The notes: generated from the letters alone by a model not told the origin. Shown: positions 26,638-35,812, numbered from the stretch's first letter. The stretch is 64,000 nucleotides of DNA from Massilia sp. PAMC28688 (GCF_019443445.1 NZ_CP080378.1:5391978-5455977); one strand, 5' to 3'. Numbers and translations are program-made.

Positions 26638-27578
26638 GGCCGCAATGCCCTGGCGTAGATGATGGCGAACCACTGGCGTGGATCGGTCCATACGGTGGCA
26701 ACGGAAAAGCCGCTTTGCTCGAGCAGGCCGGCAAACACCGGCACGGTGTACTTGTAGCTGTTTTCGGTATGAATGGATTCGCCCGCGGCGAAGCTGCGCT
26801 CGCCACCCTGCCACGCTACCTGCAGCGCCTCGCGCGCTTCCAGGTGCATTTCCACGCGCCCCTCCTGGGCATTGTAGAAGCCCTGGTGGCGCCACTGGCG
26901 CACATTGAAGTTGGCGCCGATCAGGCGGTTCAGGTGGCGCAGCAGGTTCAGGTTGAAGGCGGCAGTCACACCGAGCTCATCATCGTAGGCGCTGTCGAGG
27001 ACGGCGCTGTCCTTGGCCAGGTCGATGCCGATCAGGATGGCGCCGTCGTCATCGCACTGGGCGCGCATGCGGCGCAGCAGGCCCACTGCCTGTGCGGGCG
27101 TGAAGTTGCCGATCGAGGAGCCCGGATAGAAAAACAGGCGCCGCGCGCTCGGCACCTGCTCCGGCAGCACCAGCTGTTCGGAAAAGTCCATGGCCAGCGC
27201 CGTCATGTCGATGCCGGGAAACTTCTGGCGCAGCGGGGCGATCGACGCCTGCAGGAAGTCGCTGGAGATATCGATCGCCACGTACCGGGCCGGATGCAGC
27301 AGGGGAAACAGGGCGGCGGCCTTGGCGCAGTTGCCGGCACCAAGATCAATCAGGGTGCAGTCAGGGCCCATGGCCTTGGTCATCTCGGCCCCGTGGCGCG
27401 CGACGATACTGGCCTCGGTGCGGGTGGGATAATATTCCGGCAGTTCGCAGATGGCCTCGAACAGCCTGGAGCCGAGGCTGTCATAGAAATATTTGGGCGA
27501 CACCCAGGCCCGCGGCGCGCGCAGCCCGGCGCTGATCTCGGCAAGCGTATCTGCGGGAGCGGTCATGGTCGGCTGCAT
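26634..27578 (-). CDS. egtD: L-histidine N-alpha-methyltransferase EgtD
   Basis: A 314-aa SAM-dependent enzyme that trimethylates histidine to hercynine. The SAM-binding motif is LIDLGAGNCAKA (residues 76-87). The family segments YFYDSLGSRLFEAICELPEY-YPTRTE and FFYPGSSIGNFTPAQA are present. The ATG at 27578 has AGG 8 bp upstream; an upstream in-frame ATG (27635) would add 19 unconserved residues. Its product is the common precursor for ergothioneine (EgtB) and selenoneine (SenA). Confidence 0.94.
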   Translation of the reverse strand: MQPTMTAPADTLAEISAGLRAPRAWVSPKYFYDSLGSRLFEAICELPEYYPTRTEASIVARHGAEMTKAMGPDCTLIDLGAGNCAKAAALFPLLHPARYVAIDISSDFLQASIAPLRQKFPGIDMTALAMDFSEQLVLPEQVPSARRLFFYPGSSIGNFTPAQAVGLLRRMRAQCDDDGAILIGIDLAKDSAVLDSAYDDELGVTAAFNLNLLRHLNRLIGANFNVRQWRHQGFYNAQEGRVEMHLEAREALQVAWQGGERSFAAGESIHTENSYKYTVPVFAGLLEQSGFSVATVWTDPRQWFAIIYARALRP

Positions 27579-27719
27579 TGTAATACCTGAAAGGTTGAGG
27601 GGTGGGCGCGGCGTTTGCAAGGATTTTGGTATCATAGCTGATTATGTTTTATTCAACGGCACAGCACGAGATGCGTGCTCCCGCGCCCCGGCGCCAGCCA
27701 TCCACTTCGACAGGATCAT

Positions 27720-28613
27720 ATGACTTCGTTTTCCACCATCCGCCGCACCTCCCTCAAGCATGTGCTGACCTGCGCTGCCGCTGCCGCCATGCTGGTCACC
27801 TCTGGCGGCGCACTGGCCCAGGCCACCCCGGGCGTGCTGCGCGTGTCCGCCATCCCGGATGAAGCGCCCACCGAACTGCAGCGCAAGTTCCAGCCGCTGG
27901 GCGACTACCTGGCCAAGGCTACCGGCATGAAGGTGCAGTTTACGCCGGTGACCGATTACGCGGCCGCGGTCGAAGGCCTGGTCAGCAACAAGCTGGACAT
28001 GGTCTGGTTTGGCGGCTTCACCTTCGTGCAGGCCAAGGTACGCAGCAAGGGCCAGGTCGTGCCACTGGTGCAGCGCCTGGAAGACGAAAAATTCCGCTCG
28101 GTGTTCATCACCACCGACGACGATATCAAGACCCTGGCCGACCTCAAGGGCAAGACCATGGCCTTCGGCTCGGAGTCGTCCACCTCCGGCCACCTGATGC
28201 CGCGCTCCTATATGCTGGCCGCCAAGATCAATCCGGACACGGACCTGCGCCGCATTGCCTACTCCGGCGCGCATGACGCCACCGTGGCCGCTGTTGCCGG
28301 CGGCAAGGTCGACGCGGGGGCGCTCAACATCTCCATCTGGGACAAGCTGGTGGCCGAGAAAAAAGTGGACCCGGCCGCCGTGCGCGTGTTCTACACCACG
28401 CCCGGCTACTACGATTACAACTGGACCGTGCGCGCCGACATGAACCCTGCCCTGCGCAAGAAGATTACCGACGCCTTCCTGGCGCTCGACAAGTCGACCC
28501 CGCACGGCAAGACCATCCTGGAGCTGCAAAAGGCCACCAAGTTCGTGCCCACCAAGGCGGAGAACTACGACGCCATCGAAACGGCAGCGCGCAGCGCCGG
28601 CCTGCTCAAGTAA
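27720..28613 (+). CDS. PhnD-type ABC substrate-binding protein, putative selenium oxyanion uptake
   Basis: A 297-aa periplasmic binding protein. A signal peptide (about 1-32, ending SGGALAQA) is followed by a PhnD/PtxB-like two-lobe fold (LRVSAIPDEAPTELQRKFQP, then KLDMVWFGGFTFVQAK and AFGSESSTSGHLMP). Relatives bind phosphonate, phosphite or similar oxyanions, and one subgroup is annotated as putative selenate-binding because it sits near selD-type genes. Here it diverges from egtD and lies 7 kb from senABC. The substrate is inference from context. Confidence 0.82.
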   Translation: MTSFSTIRRTSLKHVLTCAAAAAMLVTSGGALAQATPGVLRVSAIPDEAPTELQRKFQPLGDYLAKATGMKVQFTPVTDYAAAVEGLVSNKLDMVWFGGFTFVQAKVRSKGQVVPLVQRLEDEKFRSVFITTDDDIKTLADLKGKTMAFGSESSTSGHLMPRSYMLAAKINPDTDLRRIAYSGAHDATVAAVAGGKVDAGALNISIWDKLVAEKKVDPAAVRVFYTTPGYYDYNWTVRADMNPALRKKITDAFLALDKSTPHGKTILELQKATKFVPTKAENYDAIETAARSAGLLK

Positions 28614-28626
28614 GCGTCGGCGCGCC

Positions 28627-29439
28627 ATGAGCTACCGGCTCGAGCAGATCACGGTGCGCCACCTGTCCGCAGGCGGCGCGCTGGCCCTGCACGCGCTCGA
28701 CCTGGCCATCGCCCCGGGCGAACAGCTCGCCATCATCGGGCCATCGGGCGCGGGCAAGACCACGCTGCTGTCGACCCTGGCCTGCGCCCACCGCCCGGCC
28801 AGCGGCCGCCTGGCGGTGCTCGGTCAGCAGCCGTGGGAGTTGTCGGAACGCGCGCGCCACGCCCTGCGCAGCCGCCTGTTCCTGGCGCCGCAGGCGCCGC
28901 CCCTGCCGCCGCGCCAGCGCGTGGTCAACGCCGTCCTGGCAGCACGCCTGCCGCACTGGACGCTGTGGCAGGCCATGTGCTCACTGGTGCGCCCGCGCGA
29001 GCCCGATGCCGCCCATGACGCCTTGCAGCGCTTTGGCCTGGGCGACAAGCTCTATGCGCGCGTGGACCGGCTCTCGGGGGGCGAGCGTCAGCGCTGCGGC
29101 CTGGCGCGCGTGGTGCTGTCCTCGGCCGAGGTCTTCCTGGTCGACGAGCCGCTGTCAGCGCTCGACCCGGCCCTCGCGCGCATCACCCTGGCCGCCTTGC
29201 AGCAAGAAGCGGCGCGGCGCGGCGCCACCCTGGTGTGCAGCCTGCACCAGGTGGAGGCGGCGCGTGCCAGCTTTCCCCGCCTGGTCGGCCTGCGCGACGG
29301 GCGCATCGTGTTTGACGCCCCGCGCGAGCAGGTGACGGACGCCATGGTGGCCGCCCTGTACCACAATGACACCGCAAGCGAGCCACTGCCTCTGCAGCAC
29401 GAAACGCCCGAGCGGCTGGCCGTCGGTGCCTGCTTCTAG
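28627..29439 (+). CDS. PhnC-type ABC transporter ATP-binding protein
   Basis: A 270-aa ATPase for the importer. Walker A is IGPSGAGKTTLL, the signature is LSGGERQRCGLARVV, Walker B is VFLVDEPLSALDP, and the switch histidine is in CSLHQVEAA. It follows the binding-protein gene by 13 bp and overlaps the first permease. The extra C-terminal 30 residues are unconserved-looking. Confidence 0.88.
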   Translation: MSYRLEQITVRHLSAGGALALHALDLAIAPGEQLAIIGPSGAGKTTLLSTLACAHRPASGRLAVLGQQPWELSERARHALRSRLFLAPQAPPLPPRQRVVNAVLAARLPHWTLWQAMCSLVRPREPDAAHDALQRFGLGDKLYARVDRLSGGERQRCGLARVVLSSAEVFLVDEPLSALDPALARITLAALQQEAARRGATLVCSLHQVEAARASFPRLVGLRDGRIVFDAPREQVTDAMVAALYHNDTASEPLPLQHETPERLAVGACF

Positions 29440-30265
29440 CGTGGCTGGCACCTTGCATCCCGATCCCGCCTGGCGCGGGCGGCTCGTCACCGCACTGGTG
29501 TGCCTGCTGCTGCTGTGGCCCATGCTGGTCTATGCCGAATTCAAACCCTGGCTCCTGTTCGACCTGCGCAGCCTGCGCGCCAGTGCCGGCTTCCTGTCCG
29601 GCTTTCTGACGCCGTCGGTCGACCCGCAGTTTCTGCGCCTGATCGTGCACGACACCTGGCAGACGGTGGCCATCGCCACCGCCGGCCTGACCCTGGCCCT
29701 GCTGGGCGCCATCCCGGCCACCCTGGTCGCCACCGAGCTGCTGTCAATTTCGCGCCTGGGCACGGGCCGCGTGCGCCCGCTGGCGGCGCTGGTGCGCCAG
29801 CTGGTGCGCTGGGTCATGGTGCTGCTGCGCAGCGTGCCGGAACTGGTGTGGGCGCTGCTGCTGGTGCGCGTGGTGGGGCTGGGACCGACTGCGGGCGTGC
29901 TGGCCATCGCGATTGCCTACAGCGGCATGCTGGGCAAGGTGTATGCCGAAATCCTGGAGTCGTCCGACAATCACGCCAGCGACATCCTGCTCACCAATGG
30001 CAGCTCTCGCCTTTCCTCGCTGCTGTATGGCGCCCTGCCCGGCGCCAGCTCGGAACTGGTGTCCTACACCGTGTATCGCTGGGAGTGCGCCATCCGCGGT
30101 TCGGCGGTGATGGGCTTCGTGGGCGCCGGTGGGCTGGGCCAGCGCATGGACGAGTCGCTCAAGGCCATGAACGGCAGCGAAGTGGCCACCATGCTGATCG
30201 TGTTCGTGCTGCTGGTGGCAGGCGCCGACCGGGTCTCGCGCCTGCTGCGCCGGAGCCTGTCGTGA
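29426..30265 (+). CDS. PhnE-type ABC permease 1
   Basis: A 279-aa inner-membrane permease with about six spans. PELVWALLLVRVVGLGPTAG and the late GFVGAGGLGQRM segment are the PhnE-type EAA-loop region that contacts the ATPase. The start is uncertain: GTG at 29426 overlaps the ATPase end, and GTG at 29441 lies one base after its stop. It ends in a GTGA overlap with the second permease. Confidence 0.85.
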   Translation: MPASSVAGTLHPDPAWRGRLVTALVCLLLLWPMLVYAEFKPWLLFDLRSLRASAGFLSGFLTPSVDPQFLRLIVHDTWQTVAIATAGLTLALLGAIPATLVATELLSISRLGTGRVRPLAALVRQLVRWVMVLLRSVPELVWALLLVRVVGLGPTAGVLAIAIAYSGMLGKVYAEILESSDNHASDILLTNGSSRLSSLLYGALPGASSELVSYTVYRWECAIRGSAVMGFVGAGGLGQRMDESLKAMNGSEVATMLIVFVLLVAGADRVSRLLRRSLS

Positions 30266-31056
30266 GCGCGCGCCCCATGCCGGCCCCGCCGCAGCGCGAC
30301 TGGCAGCTGCGCGCCCTCCTGATCGCGCTCGTGATCCTGATTGCGGCCAGCTTCATCTCGCTTGATCTGCAATGGGCGGCGCTGTTCGGTCCCGATGCGG
30401 CAGCGACCACGCGCGAATTCCTGCAAGGCTTTGCCCCGCCCGAGCTCGATCCGGCATTCCTGCGCAAGTGCGGCGTGGCGGCGCTCGAAACGCTGGCCAT
30501 GTCGGCACTGGGCACACTGCTGGCGGTGGCCGGCGCCATGGCGCTGGCGCTGCCCGCGTCCGGGCGCTTCGGGCGCGCGGCGCGCAACAGTACCCGCGCC
30601 CTGCTCAACGTGCTGCGCTCGATACCGGAACTGGTGTGGGCGTCGCTGCTGCTGGTGGCAGCGGGACTCGGCCCGCTGGGCGGCACCCTGGCGCTGGCAT
30701 TGCATACGAACGGCGTGCTGGGACGCCTGTTTGCCGATGCCCTGGAAAATACGCCAACAGAGCCGGAACAGGCGCTGCGCACCAACGGCAGCAGCGCCAT
30801 GGCTGCCTTCCTGTATGCCACCTTGCCGCAGACCCTGCCCCAGATGCTGTCGTATACCCTGTACCGCTGGGAGAACAATATCCGCGCGGCCGCCATCCTG
30901 GGCGTGGTGGGCGCCGGCGGCGTGGGCCAGCTCCTGAAGTACCACCTGTCGCTGTTCCAGATGCCAAGTGCCGCCACCGTCATCATCATCATGCTGCTGA
31001 TGGTGGCGCTGGTCGATGCTGCCAGCTACCTGCTGCGTCGCGCCCTGACCCGATAA
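30262..31056 (+). CDS. PhnE-type ABC permease 2
   Basis: A 264-aa permease starting at a GTG that overlaps the stop of permease 1. It has the same architecture as its neighbour: SIPELVWASLLLVAAGLGPL and ILGVVGAGGVGQLLKYHLSL. The two permeases probably form a heterodimer. The open frame continues far upstream through permease 1 in another frame, but that part is noise. Confidence 0.87.
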   Translation: MSARPMPAPPQRDWQLRALLIALVILIAASFISLDLQWAALFGPDAAATTREFLQGFAPPELDPAFLRKCGVAALETLAMSALGTLLAVAGAMALALPASGRFGRAARNSTRALLNVLRSIPELVWASLLLVAAGLGPLGGTLALALHTNGVLGRLFADALENTPTEPEQALRTNGSSAMAAFLYATLPQTLPQMLSYTLYRWENNIRAAAILGVVGAGGVGQLLKYHLSLFQMPSAATVIIIMLLMVALVDAASYLLRRALTR

Positions 31057-31065
31057 AGGACCTTC

Positions 31066-31731
31066 ATGCTGCAGCTGCGCGACCTGACCAAGACCTATGC
31101 CGGACGCACCGTCCTCGATTCACTCACCCACCAGTTCGCACCATGCGAATTCGTGGCCATCATGGGCGAGTCGGGCGTAGGCAAGTCGACGCTTTTGAAC
31201 CTGATTGCGGGGCTCGACGCGCCCGACAGCGGCGACATCCTGGTCGATGGCGTGCAGATGGCGTCCCTGTCCGATGACGCCGCCACTGCCCTGCGCCGCA
31301 CCCGCATGGGATTCATCTTCCAGGCCTTCCATGTGCTGCCGCATTTGACGCTGGCGCAGAATGTGGCCTTGCCGCTGCTGCTCAATGGCCAGGGCCAGGA
31401 ACGCGCGCAGGCCATGCTGAGTGCAGTAGGACTGGGAGGGCGCGGCAATGATTTTCCGCGCCAGTTGTCGGGGGGCGAAATGCAGCGCGTGGCCATTGCC
31501 CGCGCCCTGGTGCACCGCCCGGCCCTGGTGCTGGCCGATGAACCGACCGGCAACCTCGATCCGGAGACCGCCGACAGCGTGCTGGCCCTGCTGCGCGCCG
31601 AAATCAAGGCATCCGGCGCCAGTGCCATCATGGTCACACATTCCCACGCGGCCGCCGCGCAGGCCGATAAAACGCTGGTATTGACCCGTTCCGGGCTTAA
31701 TTTAGTGCCAAATACGCACAAAATCACGTGA
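31066..31731 (+). CDS. LolD/MacB-type ABC ATPase without adjacent permease
   Basis: A 221-aa ATPase of the MacB/LolD/YbbA group, not the importer type. Walker A is [12 protein letters not shown], the signature is [15 protein letters not shown], and Walker B is [16 protein letters not shown], with the group-typical GNLDP. It follows permease 2 by 9 bp with AAAGGA before its ATG, so it seems to belong to the same operon. No FtsX-fold permease is next to it; its partner is unknown. Confidence 0.82.
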   Translation: MLQLRDLTKTYAGRTVLDSLTHQFAPCEFVAIMGESGVGKSTLLNLIAGLDAPDSGDILVDGVQMASLSDDAATALRRTRMGFIFQAFHVLPHLTLAQNVALPLLLNGQGQERAQAMLSAVGLGGRGNDFPRQLSGGEMQRVAIARALVHRPALVLADEPTGNLDPETADSVLALLRAEIKASGASAIMVTHSHAAAAQADKTLVLTRSGLNLVPNTHKIT

Positions 31732-31886
31732 CGCGTTCTTTTTTATATCAACTTTGCTGCGAATATATTCTTATCGTAGTATCATCACTATAACCCGTAC
31801 AGCATGAAAAATAGCAAAATGTCACAACGGGACAGTAAAACGGACAAGCAGCCCAACAGGAAAGTTACCTTCCAGAGGAGAGTACG

Positions 31887-32174
31887 ATGAACGTACGACA
31901 GAAGAAATTAGAAATGATCGAGGCGATGAACCGCGCCCGCGCCCTCGAGCCCTCGAGCTTTGTGCCTAACAAGCTGCTCGATACCTTGATTGAAAAAATG
32001 AAGCTCAAGAACGACGCCGAGCTGTGCCGCGTACTGGAAGTGCAGCCGCCGATCATCAGCAAGATCCGTCACCGCAAGCTCGCCGTCGGCGCCACCATCT
32101 TGCTGCGCATGCACGAAAAATCGGAAATGTCGATCCGCGACCTCAAGGAACTGTCGAACGCCTCGATGCACTAA
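31887..32174 (+). CDS. Small HTH-like protein
   Basis: A 95-aa protein. The central region (LLDTLIEKMKLKNDAELCRV followed by LEVQPPIISKIRHRKLAVGA) reads like a helix-turn-helix of the Cro/C1 type. The protein could bind DNA, but the family is not one I can name. It has a strong SD (AGAGGAG) 8 bp before the ATG. The 155-bp upstream spacer is unusually AT-rich, suggesting its own promoter. Confidence 0.75.
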   Translation: MNVRQKKLEMIEAMNRARALEPSSFVPNKLLDTLIEKMKLKNDAELCRVLEVQPPIISKIRHRKLAVGATILLRMHEKSEMSIRDLKELSNASMH

Positions 32175-32422
32175 GCACCGCTGCTTCCGCATTGCTGCCT
32201 GGCGCCGGCAGCCGGCCGTGATCTCCGGGCCGGCGGCGCCCCGACGCACTGCCATGAACATGGTCACGCACCCCGAGCCCGTGCGCGTACCAGCTCATCC
32301 TTACCATGCCGGCAGATCTGCCCGGCCAGTTGCACCACCGTCTTCCCATCGCTCCACCGTGCATGGCTGGGACCACGGAGCAGACCTTCCATCCACCTCC
32401 ACGCACGCCACCGCCCCTGCCA
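32175..32422. other. Spacer with no recognisable feature
   Basis: 248 bp between convergent genes. No gene, repeat or clear intrinsic terminator was recognised. Confidence 0.3.
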
Positions 32423-33226
32423 TTACTGGCTTTTCGGCCGCCCTGTCTTGAGCTGCGGCAAACTGCCCAGTACGCGCTGCAGCGTTGCCATGTCCAGCTG
32501 GCTGATCAGGGCCACGCCAATGCGCAGCAGCTCGCTTTTCTTGATGTCGAAACCGGCCTTGAGGCAGGCTTTCTTGACCTGACCGAGCACCGCGTATTCC
32601 TGCTCCGGCATGGTGAAGCTGTCGCGCACCAGCTTGGCCTTGCGCGTGCGCTCGCCGCCACCTGCATCGTGCTCCACGGGCGCCGCTTGCGCCGCGCGCC
32701 CCGGAGCCTTGGCCGTGACCTCCACTTTCACGAGCTTTTTCGGGGCCGGCCCCGCGCTGCTGCCGGGCGCGCCGCTCTTGCCGCCGGCCGACGCCTTGGG
32801 CGTCTTGGCGGCGGACTTCCTGGCCGCAGGCGCTTTGGCGGCGGCGATGGCCCCCGCGCCGGCACTGCCTTTGGCACTCGCGGCCGCACTGCGCGTAGCA
32901 CTGCCCGTCGCACTACCCGGCGCACTACCCTTGACCGCGCGCGCTGCAGTCTTTGCTGCCGTCTTTGCTGGGGTCTTTGCTGCTGTCTTCGCGACAGCCT
33001 TCGCCGCCGGCTTGGCTACGGCCTTGGCTGCCGGCTTGGCTGCGGCCTTGGCCGCTGATTTGGCTGGCGCCTTGACGGGGGCCGTGGCCGCCGTTTTGGC
33101 CGGCCGGGCAGCCGCACCGGCGCCGGATGCCGCCTGCGATGTGCTGGCGCCGCGCTTGCGCGGCGCTGCCGGCTTGAGGGCGGCCACGGCGTGGCCATTG
33201 GTTTTTGCGGTGCTGGATTTGGCCAT
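32423..33226 (-). CDS. Histone H1-like Lys/Ala/Pro-rich DNA-associated protein
   Basis: A 267-aa two-part protein. Residues 1-195 are low-complexity with repeated AAK, PAK and KTAAK units (for example PAKSAAKAAAKPAAKAVAKP), like eukaryotic H1 tails and Pseudomonas AlgP. The last 70 residues are folded-looking (KLVRDSFTMPEQEYAVLGQV, KKSELLRIGVALISQL), a helical module conserved with such tails in Burkholderiales. It probably binds DNA without sequence specificity. The repeat tract is prone to length change. Confidence 0.78.
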   Translation of the reverse strand: MAKSSTAKTNGHAVAALKPAAPRKRGASTSQAASGAGAAARPAKTAATAPVKAPAKSAAKAAAKPAAKAVAKPAAKAVAKTAAKTPAKTAAKTAARAVKGSAPGSATGSATRSAAASAKGSAGAGAIAAAKAPAARKSAAKTPKASAGGKSGAPGSSAGPAPKKLVKVEVTAKAPGRAAQAAPVEHDAGGGERTRKAKLVRDSFTMPEQEYAVLGQVKKACLKAGFDIKKSELLRIGVALISQLDMATLQRVLGSLPQLKTGRPKSQ

Positions 33227-33322
33227 GTGCGACTCCGTCGGCTGTTAGGTTGACTCAAATTGATTAAAACAATATATACGATTTAGCTGATGAAGTGAAG
33301 CCGTGCCGTTCCCGGCCGATGC

Positions 33323-35812
33323 TCAATTGTTGATGTGCATCACAGAAAACGGCCTCAGTTTGCCGGGCGGCGGCCCTGGCCCGCCCCCGGCAGCGGGCAT
33401 CTGGGCTTGCTGCATGATGGCAGGCAGCATTGGCCTGGCTGCATGGGCCAGGCTGCGCCGCAGACCCACCAGCGAGTGTCCAAGGCGCGGGTCGGCCTGG
33501 GCGGCGGCGTAGGCCTCGAGCTGGGCCAGCCGCGCCTGCGCCATGGCAGTGTCGCCGCTCAGGCACTCGCATTCGGCCAGCGCCAGGTGCAGCGCAAAGG
33601 TAGTGGCACCCCGGGTCGTCCAGGATGCCGGGGGCGTAAGGGCCACCGCCACCCGGTAATAGTCACGCGCCGCCTCGAACGCCAGCAGCTCGCGGGCGCG
33701 CTTGCCGGCCGCGCTGTTGATGCGCACCAGACTGCGCGCCTCGCTTTCGTCCATCGCACCTTGCCCCCGGTTGAGCAGACCGGCGGCGGCAAAGATGGCA
33801 TCGCCCCGCGCCCCGTGGGCCAGCACCCGGCCTATGTGCAGGCAGCGCTGCGCCTGGCCGCGTCCCACCAGTGTGGCGGCAGCTTCGCGTATGCGGTCGT
33901 GGAGAAAGCCATAGTGATCCGGTGCGCGGCGCAGCATCCCCAGGCGCGCGGCCGGCCACAGCGATTCATCCACTTCTTCCTCGCTCATCCCCGCCACGCG
34001 CGCCAGCGTGGCCACGCTTGCTTCCTGGCCCAGGCAGGCGAGCTGCTTGAGCAGTTCGAGGCTGTTGTAAGGCAGCTGCTGCAGGCGCGTACGCAGCAGC
34101 TCGGCCAGCGATGCCGCCCCCTGGTAGGCGGCGATGGCGGGCCCGTCCCACTGCCAGCCGTGGCCGGGACCGGCGTGGCGCAGCAGGCCGCACTCGGCAA
34201 AGCGGGTCAGCAGCTGCAGCATGAACATGGGGTTGCCACCACTGCGGGCATGGACCAGATCGGCCAGGGGCGCGCACACTGTGGCGCTGCAATCGAGGAC
34301 GCGGGTCACCAGTTCGCCACTTTCGGCGCGCGACAGGGGCGCCAGGGCGATGCGCTGGGCGCGTACCTGGCGCTCCTGCAGCAGCTGGGCGGCGCGCATC
34401 ACGACCGGTGCACGGGCCAGGCCGCGCAGGGCGCCGGCCACCATCACGTGCGGCAGCGGCGGGCCGTCCAGCAGCGCGATCAGCAGGGGCAGGCTGGCCG
34501 GGTCGGCCCATTGCAGGTCGTCAAAGCACAGCAGCAGAGGGACGCCGGGAGCGACGCATTGGCCGAGCAGGCGCCGGAAGGCCGCAGGCAGGCACGCCTG
34601 GGCCTGCGCCTCGCTCAGCGGCGCCCGGCCGCGCCGGCCAAGGCCCGGCAGGACGTGGGCCAGCAGGCCCGCGTCCGCGCCCAGTGCTGCGCGCCAGCCG
34701 GGCCGCACCACCATGTCCTGGCGCAGGGCGCCATAGGGGACATCGCGCAGGTGCTGCTCGAACTTGACGTGCATGACCTCGGCCCCGGCGCTGCGGGCCT
34801 GGCGGGCAAAGGCGGCCAGCAGGGACGACTTGCCGCTGCCGCCGGCGCCGGTCACCAGCACCGGTTCGGCCGCCAGGCCGGCCGCTGCCCGGCGCAGGGT
34901 GCGCCCCAGCAGTGCCAGTTCGTCGGCGCGGCCGACAAAGGCAGTCCCTGCACCGGCACCGGGCGCACGGTCGCTGCGGCCCAGGGGGAAGCGCGCGGCC
35001 GGCGCATCGGTGCGCACCAGACTCAGACAACGGGCCAGGTCGGCCGCCAGCCCGGCCGCGCTCTGGTAGCGCTGCTCGGGCGCCTTGGCCAGCAGCTTCA
35101 TGACCACCCCGGCGCAGCAGGCATCGATGCCGGACGCCAGTGGCCGCGGTGCGCGCGCCACATGGCAGTAAATCCATTGCATGGCATCGGCGGCGGCAAA
35201 CGGCAGTTCGCCGCACAGCAGCTGGTACAGCACCACCCCGAGCGCGTACAGGTCGGTGCGGGCGTCGATCCGGTGGCTCACGCGCCCGGTCTGCTCGGGC
35301 GCCATGTAAGCCAGGCTGGCGCTGGGGCAGCGCTCCGGCCCGCGCACCAGGGGGCTCACGCGCACGGCGCTGCCGAAACCGGTGAGCAGCACGCCGCCGC
35401 TGGCGGGATCGCGCAGGATGTGTTCGGGACGCAGATCCTTGTGCACCAGGTCGCGCTCGTGCAGCTGTGCGAGCGCGCGTGTGATGGCCAGGGCCAGGGG
35501 CAGGAAATCGCGCGCCGTCATGGCCGCGCCGGGGGCAATCTGCAAGGGAGAGGCGCCGCTGTCGGCCAGCACCAGCACATGGCCGCAATCGCTGTCGGCA
35601 AGGGCCAGTGGCATGGCGGCAAAGCCGGGATCGAGCTGGCCGCGCAAGGCATATTCGCGCTCGATGCGTTCGCGGCTGTCGCGGCAGCCATGTTGCGCGC
35701 CCAGCAGCAGCACCGGCATGCCATCGGCAAGGCGGCGCGCGCGCAGCAGCACGAACTGGCCGTCTGCCCGCAATCGCTGCGTGACGGCGTAACCGTTCAA
35801 GGCCTCGATCAA
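33323..35812 (-). CDS. Pseudokinase-AAA ATPase, short form of the trifunctional sensor kinase family
   Basis: An 829-aa protein: Ser/Thr kinase-like domain (1-270), AAA/STAND ATPase (about 290-640; Walker A VLVTGAGGSGKSSLLAAF, Walker B LLLCFDDLQWAD), then TPR-like helices. Full-length relatives continue into GAF and histidine kinase domains, which are absent here. The kinase core looks dead: no lysine in PVLLLGAQH, GFG in place of DFG (LLTGFGSA), and HKDLRPEH instead of HRDLKPxN. The start is TTG at 35812 behind GGGGAG, only 3 bp away, so it is uncertain. Confidence 0.8.
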   Translation of the reverse strand: MIEALNGYAVTQRLRADGQFVLLRARRLADGMPVLLLGAQHGCRDSRERIEREYALRGQLDPGFAAMPLALADSDCGHVLVLADSGASPLQIAPGAAMTARDFLPLALAITRALAQLHERDLVHKDLRPEHILRDPASGGVLLTGFGSAVRVSPLVRGPERCPSASLAYMAPEQTGRVSHRIDARTDLYALGVVLYQLLCGELPFAAADAMQWIYCHVARAPRPLASGIDACCAGVVMKLLAKAPEQRYQSAAGLAADLARCLSLVRTDAPAARFPLGRSDRAPGAGAGTAFVGRADELALLGRTLRRAAAGLAAEPVLVTGAGGSGKSSLLAAFARQARSAGAEVMHVKFEQHLRDVPYGALRQDMVVRPGWRAALGADAGLLAHVLPGLGRRGRAPLSEAQAQACLPAAFRRLLGQCVAPGVPLLLCFDDLQWADPASLPLLIALLDGPPLPHVMVAGALRGLARAPVVMRAAQLLQERQVRAQRIALAPLSRAESGELVTRVLDCSATVCAPLADLVHARSGGNPMFMLQLLTRFAECGLLRHAGPGHGWQWDGPAIAAYQGAASLAELLRTRLQQLPYNSLELLKQLACLGQEASVATLARVAGMSEEEVDESLWPAARLGMLRRAPDHYGFLHDRIREAAATLVGRGQAQRCLHIGRVLAHGARGDAIFAAAGLLNRGQGAMDESEARSLVRINSAAGKRARELLAFEAARDYYRVAVALTPPASWTTRGATTFALHLALAECECLSGDTAMAQARLAQLEAYAAAQADPRLGHSLVGLRRSLAHAARPMLPAIMQQAQMPAAGGGPGPPPGKLRPFSVMHINN

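Noticed and set aside
29500..30261. N-terminal extension of permease 2 through permease 1
   Set aside because: Low-complexity out-of-frame sequence; the GTG at 30262 gives a normal permease.
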